The notes under the pieces: model-generated
Seen by the model: only the letters and a program-made list of their open reading frames with translations
The model's database searches: none
What the model was told of the DNA's origin: nothing
Shown: positions 10,166-21,495 of the stretch, piece by piece
Layout of the letters: each line of letters starts with the position of its first letter
How positions within the stretch are numbered: position 1 is the stretch's first letter
Source of the DNA: Cunninghamia lanceolata
Taxonomy: Eukaryota; Streptophyta; Pinopsida; Cupressales; Cupressaceae
DNA: 64,000 bases
Assembly (NCBI GenBank): GCA_027924645.1
Contig: BSBN01001483.1
Coordinates: 1,736,001 to 1,800,000, forward strand
Direction of reading: 5' to 3'
Made by a program: the position numbers and the translations under genes

Positions 10166-13100
10166 ATGGCTTCTCTGAATGTGGTGAAGATTTTTGATAG
10201 GCCATGCCCTAAATTTAAGAAGCACCCATACAAATCTCTAGAAGTGGATCCCTCAGGTGCATTTTCTAGCATTCTGCATGGTATTTTGCATGTAGAAGAT
10301 GTTAGGGTTTACATTCATGTGAACATTGAAGATATTGGGGAATCCAAGCTGGCAGATATCTATCACAATTAGTTAATAGATGATGCTTTTGAACTCAAAC
10401 CATAGTACCGGGCCATCTGGGATAAACATTTTGGTCAGTGCATTCATTTCCCCTTTTTTGAAGAGGATGAATGGGTCCGGTATGTGTTGAGTAGAGTACA
10501 TGATAACTTCTTATGGTTGAATAGACCATTTAAGATCACTAAGGATGCGATTAGGGCAATAACTAGTTTGTACTCTTCTGGAGGGATACCAGTTCTCAAA
10601 TCTGTCAAAAATGAAACTATGAGTGAGGCTACCGAATCAAAATTTGATAAGAGAGAAATGACCATAGAAGATATCTCTGATTTGGATATCAAGTTTGCAT
10701 CTATGATAATTGGTTATAAGATATATCACTCAAGCAGGGAGAACTCAGTACCTAAAACTGCTGTGTATACTGCTTATGAAATGTTGAGAAAGAATGCAGA
10801 TTATGATCTTTGTGAAATCTTTCTAAGCCAACTGATGGAAAACTTACAAAAGATCAAGAAGGACAAGAAAAACTCTTTTAAGTATGGTGGACTGATATTG
10901 TGTTTGTTTTTCTACTTTATGAATGAGCTATCTGGATCCAGTGGTTGGGTATGGTAGAATGACAGACCTGTTGCCATTCAAATCAGAGACTACCTGCATG
11001 GGCTTGGGAATACTAAGGCAAGAAATACAACTCTATGGGGTTATTTCAAGAACTTTCAGAGTATGATGCAAGCAAGGGAGAGAATTCCCAAATCTCTAGT
11101 TGAAAAGTATAAGGATATAGTTTGCTTTATGGTAGAAACTGATCAGTGCCTAATGGAGATTGTGGAGCCAAGGATAGTCTGGATCATGCCAATGGGGTAT
11201 GAAGTAGATGAGAAAATTATAGAGCTACATGTTCAACATATGCTTAGTCAAACCAAGGATCCCAAGGCAGAAAGGTTTGGAACCTTTGAAGAGTTGAGTG
11301 TAAAGATTCATGTGGAACTTAGACAACCAGAGATAAAGAGGAAAGTGAGAAGGGAAGTTGAAGAAGTCGCTAAGAAATTTGGAATATCCAAGGAAGCACT
11401 TGATACAAACAGAGAAAAGAAAGAAAGGGAAGAGAAAGAAAAAGCAAAAGCAGAGAAAGAAGGTGCTCCGGTGGAAGTCCCCTCCCGGACTAGATCCTCC
11501 AAGAGATCTGCACCTACCACTGACAAGAGCTCATAGACATCAAAACTGGAAGCAAAATCATCAGGTAAAATAGAGAAAAGAACTAAGACAAAGGCCACAA
11601 GGTCTTATATCAGTCAGAAGGATGAAGAAGAGACAGAATCTGATGAAGAGATCAAGAAGATGAAGAAGAAGAAGAAAGTATCCAGTGAAGATAAGGAGGC
11701 AGAGGCAAAAGAGTTTGTTGAAAGACCCACTCTGTCCTTAGATGATGTAGTTAAAGCAGTCACTATGTATGGGAGCCTACAACCAATAACAAAATTCTAT
11801 GATGCATACAATGATGCAGATAAAATGATTCTGGAGGAAGCCACTATTAAGTATTTGAATATATACAATAAGGCTTTTATTGAAATCATATCTCTCATTC
11901 CCAAAAGCCTAGAGAAGGAATTAGAGATAAGAAAGAATAATGCTAGGGCAAAGGATCTTGAGATCCGAGAACAGATAGCCATTCAGCTCTTTCCTTCAAT
12001 CACTTTGAAGCAAATGAATATGATCTTCAAAGATTGCAAGGATGAGTTCTGGAGCAAAGCTAGAATGAATCAACTCATGCTCGGTGAAACTGACAAAATA
12101 GGAAAAGAGACAAAAGAGATTCTCCAGAATGCTTACAAAAGATTCAACATTCCCATTATAGAGGACTTAGGTGATGAACCCTCAGCTACAGATGTTGAAG
12201 AAGAATCTACTGAGATAGTGGCAGAAGAGGTAAAGGAGACAGGTGAAGAAAAAGGTAAGGACTTAGATTCCTCTGCTCCAGAAGAGGAGGTCCATGATCA
12301 AGCAAACATCTCTCCTCTGGTTTCCCCTGCAGACTCTGGATCCAAAGAAAAAGAAAGAGTAAAAGAGAAGATCAGTCAAGAAGTAGAGGAGAAAGAAAAA
12401 GAAGATGACAATAGTAAGGCTACAGAAGGAAAGAAAACTCCAACTGAGAAGGCCAAAGATGATAGTGGTAAGAGTGCAGAAGGGGAGAAAACTCTGTCTC
12501 TAGTAAGAGACACAATAGAAGTAGTCAAGGATTTCTTAACCAAAGAGATGATGGATTTTGATGAACCAGAACTGCTTCAAGGACTATTCAATTTTGATTC
12601 CCTCTCTTCGGTGCAAACCATGAAGCTAGCATCCTTCACCCAAGCAAAGGCAAAAGAAAAACTTCTGAAGTCTCACATGGAAGACTGTGAGCTCATAGAA
12701 GTTGCATCCGGTGTTTTAGAGAAGATTATGCCATCCTTCCAAAAGGATTCTTCAGCCTCCACATCTGGTAATCTAAAGTCTCTTGTAAATTCTGTTCATA
12801 TACATTTTGATTCCTTGGAGAAGTCAGTAGAAGAAAAGGTCTAGAAGGAGTTTTTGGATAAAAGATTTTCTGAGTTATAAGGTCTTATAAGTAATGATAG
12901 GAGAAATATGGATATTGGAATAAAGAGCTTAGAAAATGCTCTTAAAGACGGCAGAAATTTATATAAATTGTCTTCCCTAGTCTAAAGTGATGATGAATAT
13001 TGAGAAGAAAGTGAAAGAACAAGAGGGAAAACTTTCAAGTATATCTTAGAATTTTGATCCCCTCACCTCTTCTATAATAAATCAAGAGTGTCAGACTATT

Positions 13101-13348
13101 GTAGTCATGAATGAGATTAAGAAGCTTGAAAAGGAGAGGAAGAACATAATAAATTAGATGGGTGAGCTTAGAGGGATGATTATCCCCAAATTAGAGGCCA
13201 TGCATGAGGTCCTAACAGATGCCTAGACCATAGCCCAGACCAGTGATCTGACAGACCTAAGAGGGCAGAAGCCTTTGCATTCCTGTTGAGTGGTCACATC
13301 TCAATTTTGGACAGGATGAAGCAAAGTTGGGCAACAAAACTTGTCTAG
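10166..13348 (+). pseudogene. E1 ORF2: large conserved protein of unknown family
   Basis: The frame starts at ATG 10166 and ends at TAG 13346 in the same phase (1,061 codons including stop), with in-frame stops at 10370, 10955, 11534, 12842 and later, and two compensating indels after 12844. Residues 1-400 are globular, with one hydrophobic stretch (about 239-260, containing LILCLFFYFMNEL). Residues 410-510 are Lys/Glu-rich and end in a poly-Lys run; a second globular part follows; residues 670-760 are acidic; the C-terminal part is helical and coiled-coil-like. I recognise no RT, integrase, protease or PMD motif and no signal peptide. E2 carries a clear homologue. It occupies the place of pol or of a Sirevirus env-like gene, but I see too little membrane character to call it env-like. 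Confidence 0.75.
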
Positions 13349-13476
13349 TTGAAGACAAATTTTGTAGATATACTATAGTATATGTAAGTATAACCTGTAT
13401 ATATACTTATGCAGTTAAGTATAGTTGAATTTTTAGGAATTTTGGTGTGTGGACCCTACCCTTTGCCACTGATGTC

Positions 13477-13629
13477 AAAGGGGGAGTGAGGAACAGTGAA
13501 AAATGTGGAATCCAGCTAAGGGGGAGCTTTGGTAAAGTGTACTTTAGAACAGAGCATTAGCCAAGGGGGAGTATCTTATAACACAGTCATTTTTCACTAA
13601 GTGTTGCCATCAATGCCAAAGGGAAAGAT
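13477..13629 (+). promoter_or_regulatory. E1 array of four polypurine tracts
   Basis: AAAGGGGGAG (13477), AAGGGGGAG (13518), AAGGGGGAG (13563) and AAAGGGAAAGAT (13618-13629) are spaced 40-55 bp apart. The last one abuts the 3' LTR. Repeated polypurine motifs upstream of the 3' LTR are a known hallmark of Sirevirus-type Copia elements. E2 has the same four. Confidence 0.85.
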
Positions 13630-14738
13630 TGTTGGCAAGAGACACATTGTAGCTTCATTATTGTTGTCATTAATGGCAACAAAGTTCATCCCACATATCT
13701 GCAGGAGATGGTGTGTCTGTACCGGAAGTTAGATTAAAGAGTGTTGTGGTCCGGTAAGCAAGAACAGAGCATGTGGCAAGGTCCGACAGTTAGGTCCAGA
13801 TCTCTCAGAGGAAGTATCTTTGTAAAGTGCAGAGTTGGGGAAGTCAAGAGGTGTACCTAGACTGATAGATTTCAAGGATTGAGCCTCCGGTGGTGAAAGA
13901 GTGAAGAGATATGAGCATCTAAGTTTTGGGGTCCAGTTTGGCAGAGTAGATAGAGGAAGAACTGACCGGCAGAGCATCAGAATTATTCTGGATCAGATAT
14001 TGATGATGATCAAGGTTCTTAAGGTATCTTACATGATTGGCCGACATGTTAGATGAATTCTATAAGTATCTCCTTGGTTCACATCACTTGGTAAGCAAGG
14101 ATTCAGCCGACAGACTAGTGTTTGGGAAAATATTGACTATTCCGGATGCCAACTAGAAAGAGGATGAAATCCTTTGTACGGATATATATATACCAAATGG
14201 ATTTTGATGAGAAGGTGTGTGTTGTGTGGTGTTAAGTGTGAAGAAAAGCAGAAGAGCAGAGGGAAAGCAATAAGGAAGGTCCGGTATGTGAAAGGATAAC
14301 AACATAAAAGAAGAGAAAGGATGAAGTGTAGTAAATCAATATACTGAGCCTAACTGGAACTGAACACCAGCATGTGTGGATGCTTCTCATCAGTTCAAGT
14401 ATCTTGTTACTTTCTTTATAACCTATAGACAGTGAGTCTCTTGTAGGCAGTGAGCCTCTTGTGAGCAGTGTGCTCAGGCAGTGAGCCCTAATTGGCTAGT
14501 GCCATTTTTGTACTTTTATTCTTCTAACAGAGAATACATTTTTGGGTTAGTCACCCTGTGGTTTTCTCCCTTAACAGGGTTTTCCATGTCAAAATCATTG
14601 TGTTATGTGTATTGACCTTGCTTCTACTTTCATGCTTATGGTTGCTTATTTTCTTTAATGCTGCAATAGTTGTTAAAGAAGAACATAGAGTTAAATTAAG
14701 TAAGATAACTGATTCACCCCCCCTCTCAGTTATCAACA
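13630..14738 (+). repeat. E1 3' LTR
   Basis: 1,109 bp, TGTTGG...ATCAACA, matching the 5' LTR. It includes a short tandem region (about 14424-14490) of CAGTGAGCC-type units that the 5' copy has partly lost. Confidence 0.9.
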
Positions 14739-15030
14739 CGCAAGTTGCCTCAAGATCTGTTTCAATCACTCAAGAGTACCTACATGCATCCTCTAAAACA
14801 ATCAAGTTACTTTCTGATTCAGTCAATACACCTTTTTAATTTCTCTGCAACACTGTCTACTCTCTAGTTCTTAACACAATTTCCTCCACACTCATCAAAA
14901 TCTTACAGCTTCCACTCTACATATATTTCTTTTGTACTTCACTTTGTTTCCCTTACAATAATCACTTCAATCTGGTAGACAATCCTCCTCCTTTGGTATG
15001 ATATCCTGTCATTCCCTCTTGTCACATGAA
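14739..15030 (-). other. E3 internal fragment between E1 and E2
   Basis: 292 bp of E3 left between the two nested insertions. It continues the E3 repeat region (GCAAGTTGCCTCAAG near 14740) and then runs as pyrimidine-rich sequence up to the CTCTT target site of E2. No coding signal is visible. Confidence 0.65.
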
Positions 15031-15035
15031 CTCTT
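15031..15035. repeat. Target-site duplication of E2 (CTCTT), left copy
   Basis: CTCTT precedes the E2 5' LTR and recurs at 22621-22625 right after the E2 3' LTR. This is an intact 5-bp duplication that proves E2 inserted as one unit into E3. Confidence 0.92.
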
Positions 15036-16156
15036 TGTTGGCAAGAGACACTATGTGGCTTCATGAGTGTTGTCATTGATGGCAACAAAGTCTATCCCAC
15101 ACATCCGCAATACATAGTATGCCTATACCGGAAGTCAGATTGAAGATTTTTTTGGTCCAGTGAACAAGAACAGAGTATGCAACAAGGTCTAAAAATTAGG
15201 TCCGGATCTCTCAGATGGTGTAACTCAGTAAGTTGTAGAATTGGACAAGTCAAGAGGAGTATCATGACTACTATAATCTAGAGATTTAGCCTCCAGTGAT
15301 AAAACATGAAAAAGATATGAGCATCTGAGTGTTGGATTTCAGACAAGCAGAGCAGACAAAGAAAGAACTAACTAACAGAGTATCAGACTTCAATCCAAAT
15401 GAATAATTGATGTTGATAAAGCAATTTGAGGGATCATACATTGTTGGCCGACATGATTGATGACTTCAATGCCTATGTTTTTGATACACATCACAAATCA
15501 AGCATGGATTCAGTCGACAGATCAGTAATTTGTAAATATCTTGAGTATTCTAGTTGCCGACTAGAAAGTTGTTGAAATCCTTGATGCGGATATATATATC
15601 AGATGGATTCTAGTATGTAGGAGTGTGTATAGATGTGATGAAATAAAGTGTGAATAAAAGCAGAGACAAGTGTGGAAGCAACAATACAAGTCCAGTATGT
15701 GACAGAGCAACAACACTAGAGTAGAGGAAGAATGAAGTGCATCAGATTAGTCTATTATGCCTAACCAGAACTGAACTCTAGCATTTGTAGGTGCCTCTCA
15801 TCAGTTCAAACACCTGATTACGTTTTGTAAGACTATAGATAGTGAGTCTCTTGTAGGCAATGTGCCTCTTATGAGCAGTGTGCTCATGCAGTGAGCCCTA
15901 ATTGGAAAGTGTCATTTTGTACTTATTATTTTAACAGAGAATACAATCTTAGGTTAGTCACCCTATGGTTTTTTCCTTAACAAGGTTTTCCATGTAAAAA
16001 TTCTTGTGTTATGTGTGATGATTTTATTTCTGTTCTTATGATCATATATGCTTATATGTTTTGATGCTGCACTAATTATTAAAGGGGAAAAGAAAGTTAA
16101 GATATTTGAGATAACTGATTCACCTCCCCTCTTAGTTATCTGCCTTGTTTCCAACA
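15036..16156 (+). repeat. E2 5' LTR
   Basis: 1,121 bp, TGTTGGCAAG...TTTCCAACA, matching 21496-22620 with scattered substitutions. It contains the GTAGGCAATGTGCCTC and GCAGTGAGCC short repeats also seen in the E1 3' LTR. Confidence 0.92.
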
Positions 16157-16158
16157 GT

Positions 16159-16170
16159 TGCTATCAGAGC
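16159..16170 (+). promoter_or_regulatory. E2 primer-binding site (one mismatch)
   Basis: TGCTATCAGAGC lies two bases after the LTR end and differs from the canonical TGGTATCAGAGC at one position (G to C). The mismatch was probably acquired after insertion. Confidence 0.85.
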
Positions 16171-16221
16171 TAAGTTCCTCTTAACAGAGCCTAACAGCTT
16201 GAGGAAGATCTGGGAATGTTA

Positions 16222-17403
16222 ATGGATATGTATGGTATGAAGGAACAACTTCAGTCTTCCCTAGATGATCTTGAACAATCCCACTCTGAAGTCAATAACT
16301 TGAGAGAAAGAGTCAAACAAGTTGATGATTTCATAAATGAGCTAAAAGAAAAACTAAGTATCTCTGTGAAAAAGAGAAAGGAATTACTTCAAAAATTAGC
16401 AAGTTAGAATGAAGCCAATGATACTAATGAAGATCTGGATGAAAAAAACAAGATATCTGAGAAGCTGTCAAAAGAGGTCATTATGGTAAGGCATGAGATG
16501 GAATCAGGGGTTATGAGATTCACCCAAGAAATTGAAGAGAAAAGGAAAATTGAAGATAATCTAAAACAATCCCTCAAGGAGAAGACAGAGTATTGCCACA
16601 AAATGGATAGAATAATCAGGTATCTTGAATCTGATCTTGAAGAAGCTAGAGATAATGAAGAACAACTTGAGAATCAGATAGACACTCTTAAACAAGATCT
16701 TCAAACAACAAATGAATACAAAGAGAAATTCAAGATAAGCTCAGCCCAACTTGAAGTTCTTCTTGAAAGCCAAAAGAGGGTAGATGATAAGTGTGGTTTG
16801 GGATATGAGAAAGATGAAAGCTCTAGATCTGGTCAGAAGAATTTTGGATCAAAAAATCAAAGAAACAAGCCTAGAAGACCTCCGGTAAGGCAACCGAATG
16901 CTCAAAGATATCCATCCTTCAATGGATATTGCTTCAATTGCAACAACTTCAGTCATAAAGCAATTTAGTGTAGAAGGAGAATGAATCAGACTAACCCATC
17001 CTTCTCTGGATAATGTTTCAACTGTAAAAGGTATGGTCACAAATCTCATGAATGCAAAAATATGTAAATAAACAATTCATTCAATGGTAGATGCTTTGCA
17101 TGCAATAGAATGGGACATATGGCTAATCAATGCAGGTTAAGAGGATATCAATCAAATATACAAAGAAATGTTGTTTGTTGCAATTGCAATAGATCTGGTC
17201 ATATTGCCAAATTTTGCAGAAGTAAAAATTAGAGTAAAAAGGGTCTGGTGCATCATAATCAAAAATAAGATAAGGGAAAAGGCAAAGTGAATGTGAATGG
17301 AGTTCAAAGGGAGATGAGCAAGATTTGGGTGAAGAAGAGTACATAAATTGTTGGGGATGGATCCGTACCAGAATCTGGTGCTGATATTCCTTCCAGAAAC
17401 TAA
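16222..17403 (+). pseudogene. E2 Gag: coiled coil plus four zinc knuckles
   Basis: 394 codons, the same length as in E1, starting at ATG 16222 and ending at TAA 17401. In-frame stops occur at 16405 and at 16966 and later. The knuckles keep their cysteines better than in E1: CFNCKRYGHKSHEC, CFACNRMGHMANQC and CCNCNRSGHIAKFC are intact CX2CX4HX4C units, and the first (from 16930) is intact apart from a stop. Residues 1-200 form the same charged coiled coil, followed by GLGYEKDESS. As in E1 there is no capsid N-terminus. Confidence 0.87.
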
Positions 17404-18033
17404 ACAGATAAGCCCTAGCTTAGGGGGAGTCCCAAAAAAAAATTCCCCTAGCCAGTCAATTGGTGCCTAAATTTGGCACATGGAATGCTGCAGATTAAAG
17501 GGTTCTCAGAAAAATATGTAGATAACCCTCGGTAAAAATATGAAAGATCCGCATGGAGTTTTGCAAGAGTTTAATCATCCAAGATTGATCCGGTTTGACA
17601 GTCATCCGATAAAGCAGGATTTTCATAGACAGATCTGGTATGATTCAAAATTGAAATACCTTGATCTATGGATCCATGGCATGATTGGAGAAAAAAAGAT
17701 ACATTGTCAATCCTCACTGAAAATGATTCTAAGTGCAACACAATGATTCGAAAAGATCTCTCTCAGAACTAGGCAACCGGATAACTTAAGTTGTACATTT
17801 ATTGCAAAAGGAAATTAGGGTTTGCACAAGAATAAAAGGTTTCTTTCACTCATCATTTGCACATTTACATTCAAGAAGAAGAAAAGAAGAGCTCTGCATC
17901 AAGTTTCTACAACTCTCTCAAAGATCAACTACAAAATCCAATTCAACCAGCGATTTGTTTCGGCTCTTATTTCAAACCCTAAAGCATAAAAAGGTACTTG
18001 TATTCTGAAAAATCTCTCTGAATCTTTTGCAAA
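17404..18033 (+). promoter_or_regulatory. E2 spacer, possible internal promoter and leader of ORF2
   Basis: After the Gag stop come a polypurine-like tract (near 17424) and about 350 bp of noncoding DNA. From 17815 the sequence matches the E1 leader: ATTAGGGTTTG, a TATA-like AATAAAAGG (17831-17839), CATTCAAGAAGAAG and a pyrimidine-rich run up to the ORF2 start. Conservation of a noncoding leader inside both elements supports a separate ORF2 transcript. Confidence 0.4.
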
Positions 18034-21000
18034 ATAGCTACTCCGATGGTTGTTAAGATCACTGATAGGCCGCGCCCAAAATTCAAAAAACACCCCTATA
18101 AATCCCTAGAAGTTGATCCTTTAGGCACTTTTTCTAGCATTCCACATGGTGTATTGCACATAGAAGATGTTAGGGTCTATGTCCACGCCAACATTGAGGA
18201 ATTGGAGACTCTAAGTTGATGGACATCTATCGTAAATAGTTAATAGATGAAAGTTTTGAACTCAAACCTCAATATAAGGCCCTCCGGGATAAACACTTCA
18301 GACATTGCATCCACTTTCCCTATTTTACAGAAGATGATTAGGTCTGATATGTTGTTAGCACAATGCATGATAGTTTCATGTGGTTAATGAGGCCCTTCAA
18401 GATAACAAAAGATGCTATTAGGGTAGTAACTGGACTGCACTCATCCGGTGGGTTACCTGCACTCAAATCTATCAAGAACCAGACAGTAACTGAAGCTACC
18501 AGATCTAAGTTTGACAAGAGAGCAATGACCATAGATGACATCACAGATCTAGATGTCAAATTTGCCTCAATGATAATTGGGTATAAGATCTATCATTCTA
18601 GCAGGGAGAATTCTGTGTCTGGGACTACAATATATGCAACATATCAGATGTTGAGGGAAAATGCAGATTATGACCTATGTGATCTTATTTTAAACCAACT
18701 GTTAGAAAAACTATAGAAGATCAAGAAGGATAAGAAGAACTCCTTCAAGTACGGTTGTTTAATACCGTGTCTATTCTTCTACTACATGAATGAGCTGCCT
18801 GGATCAAGTGGTTGGCTTTGGCAAAATGACAAACCGGTTGCAATACAAATTAGAGACTATATGTATGGACTTGGTGATGCTAAAGCTCAAAGCACATCAC
18901 TCTGGGGTTACTTTAAGAACTTCCAAAGCATGATACAAGCCAGAGAGAGGATACCTCAATCCATAGTTGAGAAATACAAGGATACATTGTGTTTCATGGT
19001 AGATACTGATCAATGCCTAATGGAGGCAGTTGAGCCCAGAACTATTTTGGATAATGCCAATGGGATACAAGGTTGATGAGAAAATCTTGGAGCTACATAT
19101 TCAACACCTATTGAGCCAGCCTAAGGACCCTAAGGCAGAAAGGTTTGGAACCTTTCAAGAACTAAGTGTAAAAATACATGTTGAGCTAAGACAACCAGAG
19201 ATAAAGAGGAAAGTTAGAAGGGAATTCGAGGAAATTGCCAAAAGATATGGCATATCAAAAGAGGTAGTAGATGCAAACAGAGAGAAAATTGAAAGAGCTG
19301 AGAAAGAGAAACAAGAAGTAGAGAAAGGAAGTGTTCCGGTACAAGCCCCCTCTTGGACTAGATCCTTAAAGAGCTCTGCACCTACCACTCCTAAGAGCTC
19401 AAGAGCCACCAAACCGGAAGTCAAGACATCCAGAAAAGGAGAAAAGAGAATGAAAACAAAAGCCACAAGGTCATACATAGGTCTCAAAGATGATGAAGAA
19501 ACAGAGTCTGATGAGGAAATTAAGAAAATGAAGAAGAAGAAGAAAACATCCAGGGAATTCTCTGCTAGCAAAAAGAAGAAGAAAAAGCAGAAGAATTTGT
19601 TGAAAAGTCCACTCTTTCCATTGATGATATCATTAAGGTAGTTACTGTGATGGGAATCTATAACCAGTAACAGAATTCTATGATGAATATAGTGATACTG
19701 ATAAGAGGATCTTGGAAGAAGCTATAGTTAGGTACCTAAATATTTACAATAAAGCATTCATTGAAATTATTTCATTAATTCCCAAAAGTTTAGATAAGGT
19801 ACTTGAACTTAGAAAAGAGAATACAAAGGCAAAAGACTTAGAGATCTGAGAATAGATTGCAATTTAGCTCTATCCTTCTATTACTCCAAAGCAAATGGAC
19901 ATGATCTTTAAAGACTGTAAGGATGGATTCCAGAGCAAAGCAAGAATGAACAAACTTATGCTTGGAGAAACTGATCAAGTAGAAAGAGAAACAAAAGACA
20001 TCCTCCAGAATGCCTTCAAAAGATTCAATCTTCCTATTATAGAGGAAATAGATGAAGAACATTCTACCATGGATGTTGAAGGATTAAATGCAACCAATGA
20101 AGAATCTTCTGACAAAAATGTAGAAGGGTCAAAAGATATAGATGAAGAGAAGTCTAAGGACTTGGGTTCCTCTATTTTGGAAGAGGAAGTTCATGAAACA
20201 GTTAACATCTCTCCTCCAGATCCCACTGCAGACATTCTAGATTCAGGAGCTGAAGGAGAAGGAAGAAAAGAGGAGAAAGTGAGTCAAGAAGAGGAGGTAA
20301 AAGGAAAGGAAGAAGAACAAACAAAGAAGATCTATGATGACAGTTCTGAGATCCTAAAAGAAAAAAAGATTCAGTCACTGGCAAGAGACACTGCAGAGGT
20401 AGTGAAGAACTTCTTGAACAAAGAAATGATGGAGATAGATGAACTTGAACTATTTCAAGGACCACTAAATTTTGACTCTCTTTGGTCCAGATAATGAAAA
20501 TAGCATCTTTTTCTCAAGCCAAAGCAAAAGAAAAATTTCTGAAATCTCACATGGAAGACTATGAGCTTTTAGAGATTGCATCTGGGATGCTGGAGAAGAT
20601 CATGCCATCATTTCAAAAGGATCCTTCGGCCTCTCCATCTCGTAACTTGAAATCTCTGGTAAACTCTGTTAGCACTCATTTTGAATCTTTAGAGAAATCG
20701 ACAGAAGCAAAGGTCTGGAAGGATTTTTTGGGAAAAAGATTCACTAAAGTACAGGGACTCATTGCTAATGATAGGAGGACCCTAGACATTGGAATAAAGA
20801 GCCTTGAAAATGCTCTAAAAGATGGTGGGGACATGTGCAAATTTTGTCTATCTTGGCCCAAAGTGACAGAGGATATTGAAAAGAAGGTGAAAGAACAAGA
20901 AGGTAAACTGTCAAGTTTATCTAGAATTTTGATCCCCTCACTACATCTTTAATGAGTCAAGAATACTAGGCCATTGTCATCATAAATGAAATAAAGAGGT

Positions 21001-21200
21001 TGAACAAAGAAAAGAAGCATATAGTAAACAGAATGAGTGAACTCAGAGGGATAATTATCCCTAAGTTAGAGGCAATGCATGAGGCCTTAACAAATGCTCA
21101 GACCATAGCCCGGACCAGTGATCTGGTAGATCTAAGATGGGCAGAAGCATATGTATTTTTGTTGAGTGGTCACATCTCCATTTTGGACAGGATGAAGTAG
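18034..21200 (+). pseudogene. E2 ORF2: homologue of E1 ORF2, decayed
   Basis: The start codon aligned to E1's ATG is ATA here (18034-18036). The frame then shifts near 18210, near 19050 and again between about 19640 and 19895 and near 20490. The longest pieces are 18363-18716, 18786-19076, 19030-19641, 19895-20494, 20482-20952 and 21000-21200. They align in order with E1, including the hydrophobic CLFFYYMNEL segment, the Lys/Glu-rich region with poly-Lys, the acidic region and the helical C-terminus. The TAG at 18237 is at the same codon as TAG 10370 in E1, so it predates the split of the copies or arose twice. Function unknown. Confidence 0.75.
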
Positions 21201-21352
21201 AGCTAGGCCACAAAGTTTGTACAGTTGAAGGCCACTTTTGCAGATATACTCAAGTATATGTAAGTATAACATGTATATATACTTATGCGGCCATGTATAG
21301 CTTAATTTTTGCAAATTTTGGTGTGCAAATTCCACCCTTTGACATTGATGTC

Positions 21353-21495
21353 AAAGGGGGAGTGAGGAGTAGTGAAAAATGTGGAATCTAGCTAAGGGGG
21401 AGCTCCAGTAAAACAAAGCATTAGCCAAGGGGGCGTTTGCTGTGACACTTAGTCATTTTTCACTAAGTGTTGCCATCAATGCCAAAGGGGGAGAT
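21353..21495 (+). promoter_or_regulatory. E2 array of four polypurine tracts
   Basis: AAAGGGGGAG (21353), AAGGGGGAG (21394), AAGGGGGCG (21427) and AAAGGGGGAGAT (21484-21495), the last abutting the 3' LTR. Spacing and order match E1. Confidence 0.87.

Larger units (their letters stand above)
7368..14738 (+). mobile_element. E1: pol-less Sirevirus-like element with Gag and ORF2 (copy A)
   Basis: LTRs lie at 7368-8442 and 13630-14738, with a Met-type primer site at 8445 and four polypurine-like tracts before the 3' LTR. The internal 5.2 kb holds a 394-codon Gag with no recognisable capsid N-terminus and a 1,061-codon ORF2 of unknown family. No protease, integrase, RT or RNase H is present. E2 has the same arrangement, so this is a family structure, not one damaged copy. 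The flanking pentamers CATAA and CGCAA match at only three of five positions, both differences being transitions, so the target duplication is doubtful. E1 lies in E3. Confidence 0.85.

Noticed and set aside
10880..10945. ORF2 as an env-like membrane protein
   Set aside because: There is only one moderately hydrophobic stretch, no signal peptide and a highly charged C-terminal half; the position alone does not justify the call.
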